This document shows positions 1-10,200 of a DNA stretch of 27,687 nt, piece after piece. The DNA comes from Dicyema japonicum (lineage: Eukaryota; Dicyemida; Rhombozoa; Dicyemidae). Each line of letters starts with the position of its first letter. Position 1 is the first letter of the stretch. The DNA lies in the NCBI GenBank assembly GCA_011109175.1, contig RDEW01000016.1, positions 884,408 through 912,094 of the forward strand, given 5' to 3'. Made by a program: the position numbers and the translations under genes. The notes beneath the pieces were generated by a model. The model worked only from the letters and a program-made list of their open reading frames with translations. It did no database searches and was not told where the DNA came from.

Positions 1-443
1 TCTGAAGGCTACAAGCTTCCCAGCACAGCTTGAACCAGTGGGTCTTGATCGAGGAGATGGGAAGAGACCTGACGGGATGACATTTTTCCCCTTCACGTCT
101 AGAAGATCTTTGGTCTGGGACGCAACTTGTGTAGACACGTTCTCAAGCACGAATATTTTCAAATCGGTTCAGACACCTGGAGCAGCTGCTTCGACTGCGG
201 AGAACATAAAAATCAAGAAATATTCTTGCCTCGGTAATTGCTACCGATTTACTTCTGTTGCGGCCGAATCATCGAGAGCCGTTGGTCCAATGACGGCTGA
301 GTTTTGCGAGAACTCGGAGGATTGCTTGCCAGAAAGAAAAGGGATCAACGAGAAGGGTTATGGCTAAGACAAAAGATTGGAATAGCCATACTCCGAGGGT
401 ACTCGTTCGCAATCCACGCAGCAGGCTCCCTTTTAAAATAATC
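1..443 (+). pseudogene. R2-like retroelement C-terminal (endonuclease-like) fragment
   Basis: An open frame runs in from the left edge (position 2) to a stop at 365-367. It has the conserved order seen after the reverse transcriptase in a widespread invertebrate retroelement family: FPAQLEPVGLDRGDGKRPDG, then SLVWDATCVDTFS about 20 residues later, then a Lys-rich stretch. In that family the RPDG...WDxT..DT region looks like a PD-(D/E)XK-type nuclease fold; this is family knowledge recalled without a search. The family's terminal motif, here RQKIGIAILRGYSFAIHAA, lies one frame over at about 369-430, so a 1-nt frameshift near 355-368 breaks the frame. The tail then stops at about 441-443. Only the last part of the element is in the window. 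The rest would lie to the left. Confidence 0.72.
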
Positions 444-838
444 ACTTTTTTTTAAAAATAAAATTGAAGAATGGTTACAGTATCAAAATACTTAGTTTTT
501 AATATATATATAAATTATTCTAAAAATGAAAATTAATTTTTTTTGAAGTTACAAATTAAAAAAAACGGTCGATCAGGAATTTTATTTTGTGGCTTTGAGT
601 TTTNGATTGGAATAGCCATACTCCGAGGGTACTCGTTCACAATCCACGCAGCGGCTCCCTTTTAAAATAATCACTTTTTTTAAAAAAATAAAATTGAAGA
701 ATGGTTACAGTATCAAAATACTTAGTTTTTAATATATATATATATATAAATTATTCTAAAGATAAAAATTAATTTTTTTGAAGTTGAAAAATAAAAAAAA
801 CGGTCGATCAGGAATTTTATTTTGTGGCTTTGAGTTTT
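375..838. repeat. Duplicated contig overlap around the N at 604
   Basis: 375-603 and 605-838 are near-identical copies that meet at a single N. The left copy ends exactly where the right copy's homologous sequence continues, as expected for two contigs that overlap but were not merged. Differences include a longer AT dinucleotide run in the right copy (about 730-747) and a few substitutions and 1-bp indels, which suits two alleles. The start of each copy is the tail of the retroelement fragment. Confidence 0.85.
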
Positions 839-839
839 G

Positions 840-1216
840 TACTAACCGACCAGTTTCTATTTAATTTTTTTAATACAATTTATAATTATATTAACCATAT
901 TAAAATATTTGATCTATTAATAAAAAATATGTAACTTAAAATTACAAAAGTTTTGAATTCTTTTACATTGATTAATTTTTTTAATTCCTTTTCTGAATCG
1001 ACTTTGAGATCAGATTTCCGGGCATTCGGGTGATATTCGCGAACGCCGCTGACCATTCGGGCTTTTCCATTTAATTAATTATACGTATTTATTGTTCTAT
1101 TTTCACTATTATTATGCATAATAATAAACGACTAGCTAAATGTTAAATTATGTTCATTTTAGTCTAGGGTGTCCGCTCTTAGCATTGAAAACGCATTTCC
1201 GTTTGTTGATTACTAG
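840..1216. other. AT-rich stretch without a gene
   Basis: Mostly A/T homopolymer-rich sequence with no open frame above noise and no family I recognise. A slightly GC-richer patch at about 1000-1060 has no coding match. Confidence 0.6.
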
Positions 1217-1440
1217 TTAATTTAGGACCTCGTATTGTGCTCGTTTAGATCTCTTGGTCTTCTCATCGGCGAAGCAGGCTCCAGAGGTACTCTGATGTAG
1301 ATTGCAAGCGGCGAATGTGTCGGTGCAGTTGACATCCCAGACAAAAGGTTTCCCAGATTTATGGCTCGGATTCCTTTGCATATGAGAAAGATTGAAATCC
1401 GTTTCGCCAGTCCTTATCAAAAGCAAGAAACCCAAGTGGT
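1217..1440 (-). pseudogene. R2-like retroelement C-terminal fragment, second copy
   Basis: On the minus strand a 72-residue frame contains GKPFVWDVNCTDTFAACNLH followed by a Lys/Arg-rich helix ending KTKRSKRAQYEVLN. This is the counterpart of the WDATCVDTF region at 1-443 but clearly a different, older copy. The residues before it (PLGFLL, then TDFNLS where RPDG-LT would be) show that the RPDG motif has decayed. Nothing downstream continues the family's C-terminus, so the fragment is truncated at both ends. Confidence 0.6.
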
Positions 1441-2348
1441 TTAAAAGTTTCCTTCTCTAATCGGATTCTTCTGCAGAGATGAGACAAGGCACTTTCGTTC
1501 TGTAGTTATATAATGGAGGACTAAAGATGTTGGATAGCGCAGTTGATGGCAGGAACTCGGATCATCTAACTTACATTATTTCTGTTTTTTTCGTTGAGAC
1601 TAAGGTTTTAAATAAATAATATAAATCAATTACCAAATTATTTCACTCACAAATATTTTCATGTTAACTAACCTTTCTATCCCATCGAAATGTTTAATCA
1701 CAAAACAGTTATATTACGATTATAAATATTTGATTACCAAAATGTATTATTGAAAATGAGAAATTCTTTTCTCTTGTAGAAGTAAACCTATATACATAGT
1801 ATTTACAGTACATGTCTAAATCTAAGACACCAATAAAGAGAGTGCGCATGTGAAGTCGCAAGGCCACAGGGTGGAGCGCAGATTAAATACGTCCACTTCT
1901 AAAAGCCCCTGAACAGAAGAAGTATGATGCTATAATCGCGCTATAAGAACTGCATGATTCATCAGTAATACGTGCCAAATATTCCCCATCTGGTCTTGAT
2001 AATAAATGTATTCAAGTTCTCAGATTTGAAAATGATACATAACTATTAGTTCTTGATCACCATTGGATTGTGTATCCATAGTAAACTCCTTAGTTGTTAT
2101 CTGAGAAAAGCGGTCAAGCTAGTAACACATGTCTGATTTAGTCCCCATGTTCCTGAGTTTTAGAGCTGTATGGTAAGGACGGAAGCATTCTATAGTCGTA
2201 CTTTTACTAGTCTTTAGACATGCACGTATCTCAGTCATGTCGATTTTAGTCTCTTCAGCGCTATTGGTGAGAACAACTTGCTTTGTTAAACATCTTTCCG
2301 GTTGTCAAACAATGACTTGACTTTTTTGCTTTTTTCCATATCTCATCG
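1441..2348. other. No recognisable gene
   Basis: Short interrupted frames only. I see no conserved motif, no mini-intron exon chain and no terminal repeat. Confidence 0.5.
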
Positions 2349-2567
2349 GTGAGTTTGCTTTCTCGTTTAATAGGAATGAACTCTGTTTTTTGTTCGTTCA
2401 TTCGCAGAAACTACCTCCAATTACCAAAGAAGATGATTGAAAGCAATCATTATATCATTTATGTCCTTCAAAAAATGTTAGTACAGACTCTCGGAAGTGA
2501 CGATTCTGAACCACTGATCGCAGTTTTTGTTATCTTCAAGGACCTGTGTGGCCTGGGTAGACATTAA
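2349..2567 (+). CDS. Unidentified short ORF, possibly a gene fragment
   Basis: A 72-codon frame with no recognised domain; its first codon in the window is not ATG. About 2429-2496 (ATTATATCATTTATGTCC through GTACAGACTCT) is a diverged relative of the repeat at 3373-3440 and 3627-3694, so this is more likely part of a repeat family than a gene. The frame ends at a stop without a visible splice donor. Confidence 0.2.
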   Translation: MSLLSRLIGMNSVFCSFIRRNYLQLPKKMIESNHYIIYVLQKMLVQTLGSDDSEPLIAVFVIFKDLCGLGRH

Positions 2568-2667
2568 GTCGTGTATTCTTTAGCCCAGGTTCGATTTTTG
2601 GCGAAGTATTCCTTGATGGTCAGTACGGTCTTACGAATGGGATAAGTGGATTTTAGTTATGAAAAGG

Positions 2668-3053
2668 TTAAGTTGTTAAGATCAAGCGATTGTTGGAAGT
2701 GATATAAACTGGTATTTCAAGGCAATTAACAGGAGTAGATTTCAAAAATAGGGGATAGCTGATGATTTGATCTTGATGAGAAGGACTGCACGAAAGATAT
2801 GGTCGAATACTTTTGACAATTTTTTCATAGGGAAAAGAATTTTGTGAAATCATCTGCAATAAATCAGTTTTTTCAGTATGTATATATCCGCAAATTCAAA
2901 TTCTGATCCTTTGTTCGGAGGCCAAGTTAAGTTCAATATCTCTAGAAATGAGGAAAATATTTTAGGAGCAAAGCTTCCGTCGTAATCGCCTTTAGGAAAT
3001 ACGATAGGAAAAGTGATTGATTTTTTGTAGTACATTATATAGAAAAAACACAT
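2668..3053 (-). other. Two adjoining minus-strand ORFs of unknown nature
   Basis: Frames at 3053-2850 and 2859-2668 overlap by about 10 bp in different phases and could be pieces of one decayed frame. The first contains FAPKIFSSFLEILNLTWPPN. I cannot match either to a family. No GT-AG mini-intron joins them convincingly. Confidence 0.2.
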
Positions 3054-3327
3054 CCATATGAAAAGTAGTCAATACAAAACACCATGATATGCAGCAAATA
3101 GTTTATATTTTTATAATTAAAAACAATGACTTAAAAATAATAATAATAATAACAGCCTTTTTAACGGAGCCGTGGTATTAGCTCCGCATTGGCAGGACAC
3201 ACACTTTATTTAAGTAAAGAACAGTTAATTTTAACTAATCGTAGAACCAAGAAATGATCTTTACTTCTATTTTCTTTTTCTTGTGTGTGGGTCCTCTCTA
3301 GACAATCCAGTTCCGCAGTGAGAGTCC
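3054..3327. other. AT-rich spacer
   Basis: Contains an (AAT)n microsatellite at about 3137-3153. No coding or structural feature is evident. Confidence 0.5.
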
Positions 3328-3835
3328 ACTGATGATGGCGTCACTCGTCAAGCCTTTTTTAAAATGGAAATTCATGCAAATCAATCAGTATATCACTGAT
3401 GCCCTTCAGAAAAAAGTGTGAGTACAGACTCTGACTTAAAAAGTGGCGTTATAAATCATAGATTATTTATAAATTTAATTAAATTTATATTTAAATTATT
3501 TTTTAAGTAAATCAATTAAGTTAGAATTTAAAATAGAATATATTAAACGTGTAAATAAATTGAACGTGTTACGCTTTGGTNACTGATGATGGCGTCACTC
3601 GTCAAGCCTTTTTTAAAATGGAAATTCATGCAAATCAATCAGTATATCACTGATGCCATTCAGAAAAAAGTGTGAGTACAGACTCTGACTTAAAAAGTGG
3701 CGTTAAAAATCATAGATTATTTATAAATTTAATTAAATTTATATTTAAATTATTTTTTTAAGTAAATCAATTAAGTTATAATTTAAAATATAATATATTA
3801 AACGTGTAAATAAATTGAACCTGTTACGCTTCGGT
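3328..3835. repeat. Duplicated contig overlap around the N at 3581
   Basis: 3328-3580 and 3582-3835 are the same sequence with few substitutions, meeting at one N. Both lie directly upstream of the HEATR1 start. The left copy stops within the stretch TTACGCTTTGGT; the right copy reads on (TTACGCTTCGGTTGAG) into the ATG at 3840. Confidence 0.85.
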
Positions 3836-4215
3836 TGAGATGACTACGCTACAGAAGCAACTTAATAAACTTGCAAAACCTCAAGAAACCAGCATTTTNG
3901 ATAGGAAAATAGTGTGGTTCTTTTTCATGTGTGCTGTGTAGGGCACAGGCACAACCAAATGACACCTCTTGGTGAGCCACAACATCATAATACTAGACAA
4001 ATTTTATAATCAAAAACACTGACTTAAAAAGTGGCGTTAAAAATCATAGATTATTTATAAATTTAATTAAATTTATATTTAAATTATTTTTTTAAGTAAA
4101 TAAATTAAGTTAGAATTTAAAATAGAATATATTAAACGTGTTACGCTTCGGTTGAGATGACTACGCTACAGAAGCAACTTAATAAACTTGCAAAACCTCA
4201 AGAAACCAGCATTTT
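3687..4215. repeat. Two versions of the HEATR1 5' region around the N at 3899
   Basis: 3687-3898 matches 4021-4215. Both contain the same upstream AT-rich block and the same first 20 codons (ATG at 3840 and at 4157). The second copy lacks 17 nt just before the TTACGC motif. Sequence 3900-4020 has no clear counterpart in the first copy, so the two versions diverge further upstream. The 4157 copy continues into the gene; the 3840 copy ends at the N. Confidence 0.8.
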
Positions 4216-7200
4216 CAACCATGAAAAGCAGCGAGTCTCATTTCTTTTTGATCCTTCTGAGGCTTCCACCATTGAACCAGAAGTAATTTACGGAATAGGT
4301 AGTCTATACATAAAGTAAACAATTTAGGCTTAAATGGCATTGAAGAGCTCTGTTCATTGGATGGTTCTTTTATTCAATTCTATTCCAAATTATTCGACGA
4401 GAAGATTATCAACTATGATCGAAGATTAAAGACTAAAGAAGAAAACGAGGAACTCAATTTCACAATCAAGAAGTTTCTGCTTAAAATATCTCCATATTTT
4501 TTGCTGAAATGTGCTCACAAAGTTATCGAGTGGTTAATATTCAGGTATTTGTTCCAAAATATATATTAGATTGTATATCCACATTTTCAACAAGGAAGAA
4601 TTCATAGCAATGGTTCTTCCTTATCACGAAACAAAATCCTTCGTCAGAGCTCTTCAAGTTTTGAACCTTGGGGACGAATCATCCCACTGGAATTGGCTGG
4701 TTAAAGTCCAGCAAAGCGGTTACCCACTCTCTCGAAATGCTGTCGTATCAAGACTTGAAAAAGATTCGAGATTTCTTGGTTTTGTATGCAAAATCGCTTC
4801 TGAATGCAGCAAAGTTTATTTCCCTCTTATTTGTAGATTTCTCCAACTGCTGGAACTTTCTATTCGTTCTATTCGGCAAGAATTCTGTCAACGCTTTATC
4901 AAATGAAGGAAAGAAGAGTCGAAACAATTCTCGTACAAATTATTCCGTTTTTGGTTGAAGGTGTGACATGTGAGTCTTCTGAGTTCTACAGAAATGCCTC
5001 ATATATTATTCTGGGACATTTACTCACTTCTACGAGTTATTTGTCATCAAAAGACTGTTTGAACTTCGCTTTGTTGCTTGTTTCTAAGGTTTATTTTGAC
5101 GTTTTCATGTTTTGCAGAATTTTGATGATAAAAATCTTTCGGAAGTTGAATTGATGCTGAAACTGCTGAGTTTTATCTTTCAGAGACATGAAAACATTGA
5201 ATTTAATGATAAGTAAATTTATTCTGTTAATTTTTTAGAATTTTCAGTTTTATTGTGATTATTCCTCAAGTTGAAAAGAAATTAATTTTGATGTACAATT
5301 CTGGATTAAAGTCGTTGTGTTTTCTATTTGTCAAAAAACTGACAAATTATGTTTTTATCGAATCTGGACGGAACTACGAGTTTCAAATATTATTAACCTT
5401 CCTAAATGAGACATTTCTTTCTGAACAACATCAATTGGAATTTTTAAAGTTTTTCAATTTTGTTTATTTTAGTCACTTTTTGCACATTTATGAAACTGTG
5501 TCAGAAATATCTTTGGAAAATGGATCAAACGTTCTAAGAGTCTTCGAAAAAACGTTTTAATTCGTTTTTATATTAGATATAAAAATAATTTTTCAAAAAT
5601 TGTGCTGTATCACAAATATCTTTGGAAAATGGATCAAACGTTCTAAGAGTCTTCGAAAAAACGTTTTAATTCGTTTTTATATTAGATATAAAAATAATTT
5701 TTCAAAAATTGTGAATATGCTTCACAAGGATGAATCTGTAAAATGGAAACTTGCTCAACTGTCGATTCAGTGTTCATCTGAAAACAGATTTTTGTTGGAT
5801 TTGGAAACAACTTTGTATTTGGCCCTCAATGACGTCAATCCTTCCACGCGACTTGGAGCAATTTCCGAGTTGAAAGGGAATATTGATCAAAATGTTTAAT
5901 GACTTATTTATTTAGAACGTGGATGTTAAATTTGTACGTGATCTGTTAATCTCAAATTTTGATGTTGAGATCAATGACGTCACTTGTTTTATAGAGCTAT
6001 TTAGCTCTATTAAAGTTTACTTTTACGTATTATTTTAAGGTTTCCGAGTATTTGAGCCCCAAGGATTTGTTCCATGGATTTTGTAAGGCTTTAATTCGAG
6101 TTGGAAGATCAAATTTAAACACAAGGTTGAAATTACAAGCTTACATTTTAGGCAAAAATTGGTTGCTTTATTTCATTTGTTATTCGAATCCTATGATCTG
6201 GAAGTGAGTGATTTGAAAAGCTCCAAAATCCTTTTAATTAGCGAACTACTTGTTTTTAATGAAGAAGACAACTCACTTTTAATATCTTCTCTAAAAAATT
6301 CAAAAATTTTGAGTAATTTTTTGAAATTAATTAATTCGTAGGTTTTAAATCCTCCACTTTCAAGTCACCAGAAAAGATAAATTATGTAGTTATACGCAAT
6401 ATGTACGATTTATTTTCTAATGGATGTAAAATAAATAATCAAAAAGTGATAAATATTTTATAATTATAGATTAAATTTATTTTTATGGATGATTCTCAAA
6501 GGTCGTCACTTTTTGCTTTACTATGTCTTGGGTTTATCAGTCTTGGTAATGAAGTCGATTATCAGCAACTATCTTTTCAAATTTCTACTTTTATTACAAT
6601 TTTTAATCGACTTGAGGTTTTTATTTTAACGAATAGTTCAGATAAATTCATACAAGAAAACGAAATTAGAAAATTATAATCGCCTTTTTGACTGCTCTAA
6701 AAATTCATTAATATTCATTTCTAATTCGATTTTCACACAAAGTTCGCTATTTGTTCCAAACTGTATTGCCTCTGTTCTAAACATGATTTGCATAAATTTC
6801 CATAAAATATCCAAAAAATGTAACTTTGCTTTTTTTAGTTTAGTAAAATTTAATGAATTTTGGAGTAACTTCCAAGTCGATGTCAAAGATGAGCAATTAT
6901 TCAAAGATTTGATGTCTCTCCTAAATTTGTTTTCTTCTGTTAGATCTAAAAACTTATTTAAAGTTTTTGTAAAAGAAATATACACTGTAATACTTTTCTT
7001 AATCTTCAGACTGCTTTTGGATCTGAATACTCACAGATTTTAAATTTTATAAATTTTTCTTTTATCTGTTACAATAATGAAGTGTTTGAAATCAACTTTG
7101 ATCTTAATTTTTTGACAAAGTTTTCCAAGTATGTGCTAACTCTTATGAACTTTAAATCTTGGATGGATTCTGAATCAAATACAAAATGTAATTTTTATAT

Positions 7201-10200
7201 TTTATAAATAGTTATTTTANAAAAGAAATATACACTGTAATACTTTTCTTAATCTTCAGACTGCTTTTGGATCTGAATACTCACAGATTTTAAATTTTAT
7301 AAATTTTTCTTTTATCTGCTACAATAATGAAGTGTTTGAAATCAACTTTGATCTTAATTTTTTGACAAAGTTCTCCAAGTATGTGCTAACTCTTATGAAC
7401 TTTAAATCTTGGATGGATTCTGAATCAAATACAAAATGTAATTTTTATATTTTATAAATAGTTATTTTATTCCTTGTGTCCTGTCTATATTCGTCTGATC
7501 GTAATCTTCGTGAATCAGTCTTTGAAATTATCAGCATCATAATCAATGATTTACATTCAGAGTGGAATGCTTCTCTGAAAAGTTTAACTGATCATGTCTG
7601 TGCAATGAAAGACTTAATTATCATTAATCGCGACAATTTTGTAGAAGTATTTTTGAATTTACTATATTTAGTGCCTCAATGAGTTATTTTGAATGCTTCT
7701 CTGAAAAGTTTAACTGATCATGTCTGTGGAATGAAAGACTTAATTATCATTAGTCGCGACAATTTTGTAGAAGTATTTTTGAATTTACTATATTTAGTGC
7801 CTCAATGAGTTATTTTCAAAACCACATCTACAAATTGGTGGAAAACGACAGAAATTTAATTGCTCTGATTGTTTTGTTAATTTCGATCGACTTTTTGCAA
7901 ATTATTTAAGCAATGCTAACTTTTATTTTGTCGATTCTATCATTAACTGTTTGTCTTCGAGTGCAGTTGAGGTTTCAAGTATTTTTTTAAACTGCAGGCA
8001 TTAAAATTTATTTTCAACAAATTTCGTAAAAATTTTAAGAATTTTGAAAAATCAGACTTTATTAAGAATATTGAGCTCGTTTTTAATAATCTCGTATCCA
8101 AATTATCTGGATCGACCATTATGTATTGTTTTTGATTTATCTTAGATCTCTTGCTGATGAAATTTTCAAACTATTGGAGTTACACCAACTCCCAAATTCT
8201 ATCTATGTGACGTTAATGGAGAAAGTTTATTTTATTACAATTTGTAGTTAAATTCCAATGTAGATTTCATCAGCGAATTTTATTCTAATGATGATAGAAG
8301 TAAATTGAAATTTGCCGAAAGACTGTTTGCTTTGCGCCTTAAGTCGAATGTGCTGACTAATTCTCAACTTAGCACTTGTTTTTATGATTTCTTCTACTCA
8401 GTTTTTTTCATACTAATATTTTAGTTTGATTTGCCTGTTTCGTTCTTTGTGAATCAATTGAATCTGCAACAAAACGTTCCTGATTTAAATTTCTCAACCC
8501 GAGGCGATAAAAATAAACGTCAAACTTCCCAAGATTCAATTTGTATTCCAAATAATTCCGAAACGTTCGATATCGCCATTGAACTTTTGGCAAACTCAAA
8601 TTCTATTACACGTGAGGACAAAACTCCACTCGTCTCTGTTTTATTTAAAATACTAAATTTGTATTTTTATGAAAATAATATTTAAGATTGCATGAAAATG
8701 ACGATTACAATATTCAGCTCGTTCTCAGCAGTTTGATCAAAATGCTAGAATCCGACAATATTTCTAGTTTTGTGTAGGATTATAATTTTAGAAAATCTTT
8801 CTGAATCTGAAGTGAATGTTGAAGCTGTCTTAAGAGTTATGGCTGTATCAAAATATGTAATGGTTCATCAAAAAGGGATAGCAGTTATAATTTCAATAAC
8901 AAGATGCTTCCCGGTAATTTGTTAATTGAAATTTTTAGAATTTAATGTTATCAAATTTGATCAATGTGTTTACATTTGTGAGCCGCTTAATGCATCAAGT
9001 AAGTGATTACATGTCAAATCTCATTGAAAGCCTTATTGTTTCGGTTGTCCCCTTATTATTGAATGTATTATTTTGAAATAACCTTAGAATGAATATGATG
9101 AAATACAAATTGTTAAATCTGTTGCGGATATTTTACGTATTTTTTTGGACACAGTTCCTGATATTCCTTCCCAGCATTTGCGACCAATTTTGTCTACTTT
9201 GGTTAGAGTTCTGGGAGAAAGAAGATTTTTATGTTTTATCTATCTTCTTGTGTGTGAACTCAGCGTTACTTCCTCGTTTGGATCCCTTGGTGATATTTTC
9301 ATGGAAAATATTATTATGGCTTTATCCCTGCAATTTTCTGCTGACGTCGCTCTTGATAGCATTGGAAAACTCATCGAATTTTATCAAATTTTGCCATTGA
9401 AGTGGACTAAACGTGATTTGCTTGTTAATTATTTTAGAAATTTCTCTCATAAATACGAATTCAATTAAGCACAGTAAATTCGAACAATTTACTGCCTGGT
9501 TTGAAAATCTGAAAATTATCAAGACTAATTCACAGAATTATCATAATTTTCGAGATGTGTTACTAAGTTTTGTTTCTACAATACTCAAGACGAAGGTGTT
9601 CTATCAGATGGTTATATAAATTATTATCATTTAATAGGCGACTAAATTAACTTCCGAATCGGAAGAAGGAATGAAATCTATTAAGAGTGTTCAGAAAATT
9701 ATTGAATTATGCATTTCAAATGTTGACGATTCAGGTGTAAATGGAAACAAGTTTATTGATATTTTAACATTGGTATTGTTTCGCTTATATTGTAGACTGT
9801 GAAAATAATGCCTGAAAATTTCGTTATTAAAGTGTTATCTCATTTACTTGAGAGTTCAAACGCTGACGTTAAGTGTCGTTCCATAGAATTGTTTTATGAT
9901 TTCTTACAACTGGAAGGTCGGTTATTCATGGAACAAGTTATTTTTTCATCTAATATTTTAGAGAGACGACTTGATGTTGCTAATCGGAACTTTGTGTGAT
10001 GCATTTTATTCGAACAACGTCATTATAGGAGATGCGAAAACTCAAAAGACCATATTTTTAATTTTGAAACTTCTTGTAAAAGGGTTGTCACCAATTAGTG
10101 AGAACCAATTGGAAAATGTTAGTAATTCTAATTTTATTATAGCTGTTGCTTATTACCACAAGAGGCATAGAGGAATCTAATTCCTCAGAGGAATGTATTG

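Noticed and set aside
3137-3153. AAT repeats as a CRISPR-like or regulatory array
   Set aside because: A simple trinucleotide microsatellite in AT-rich DNA without spacers.
6674-6985. A 103-codon minus-strand ORF
   Set aside because: It lies antisense to HEATR1 exons and crosses a deduced intron; a shadow of the real gene.
8408-8599. Minus-strand ORF with a plausible basic composition
   Set aside because: Antisense to a HEATR1 exon (8425-8660) that fits the gene's reading frame on both sides.
8999-9087. A possible 89-nt HEATR1 intron starting GTAAGT
   Set aside because: The first 66 nt encode VSDYMSNLIESLIVSVVPLL, which aligns to HEATR1. The intron is only 9065-9087 (23 nt).
9089-9400. 103-codon plus-strand ORF rich in Phe and Leu
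   Set aside because: It overlaps, in another frame, the HEATR1 exon encoding DTVPDIPSQHLRPIL, which has homology support.
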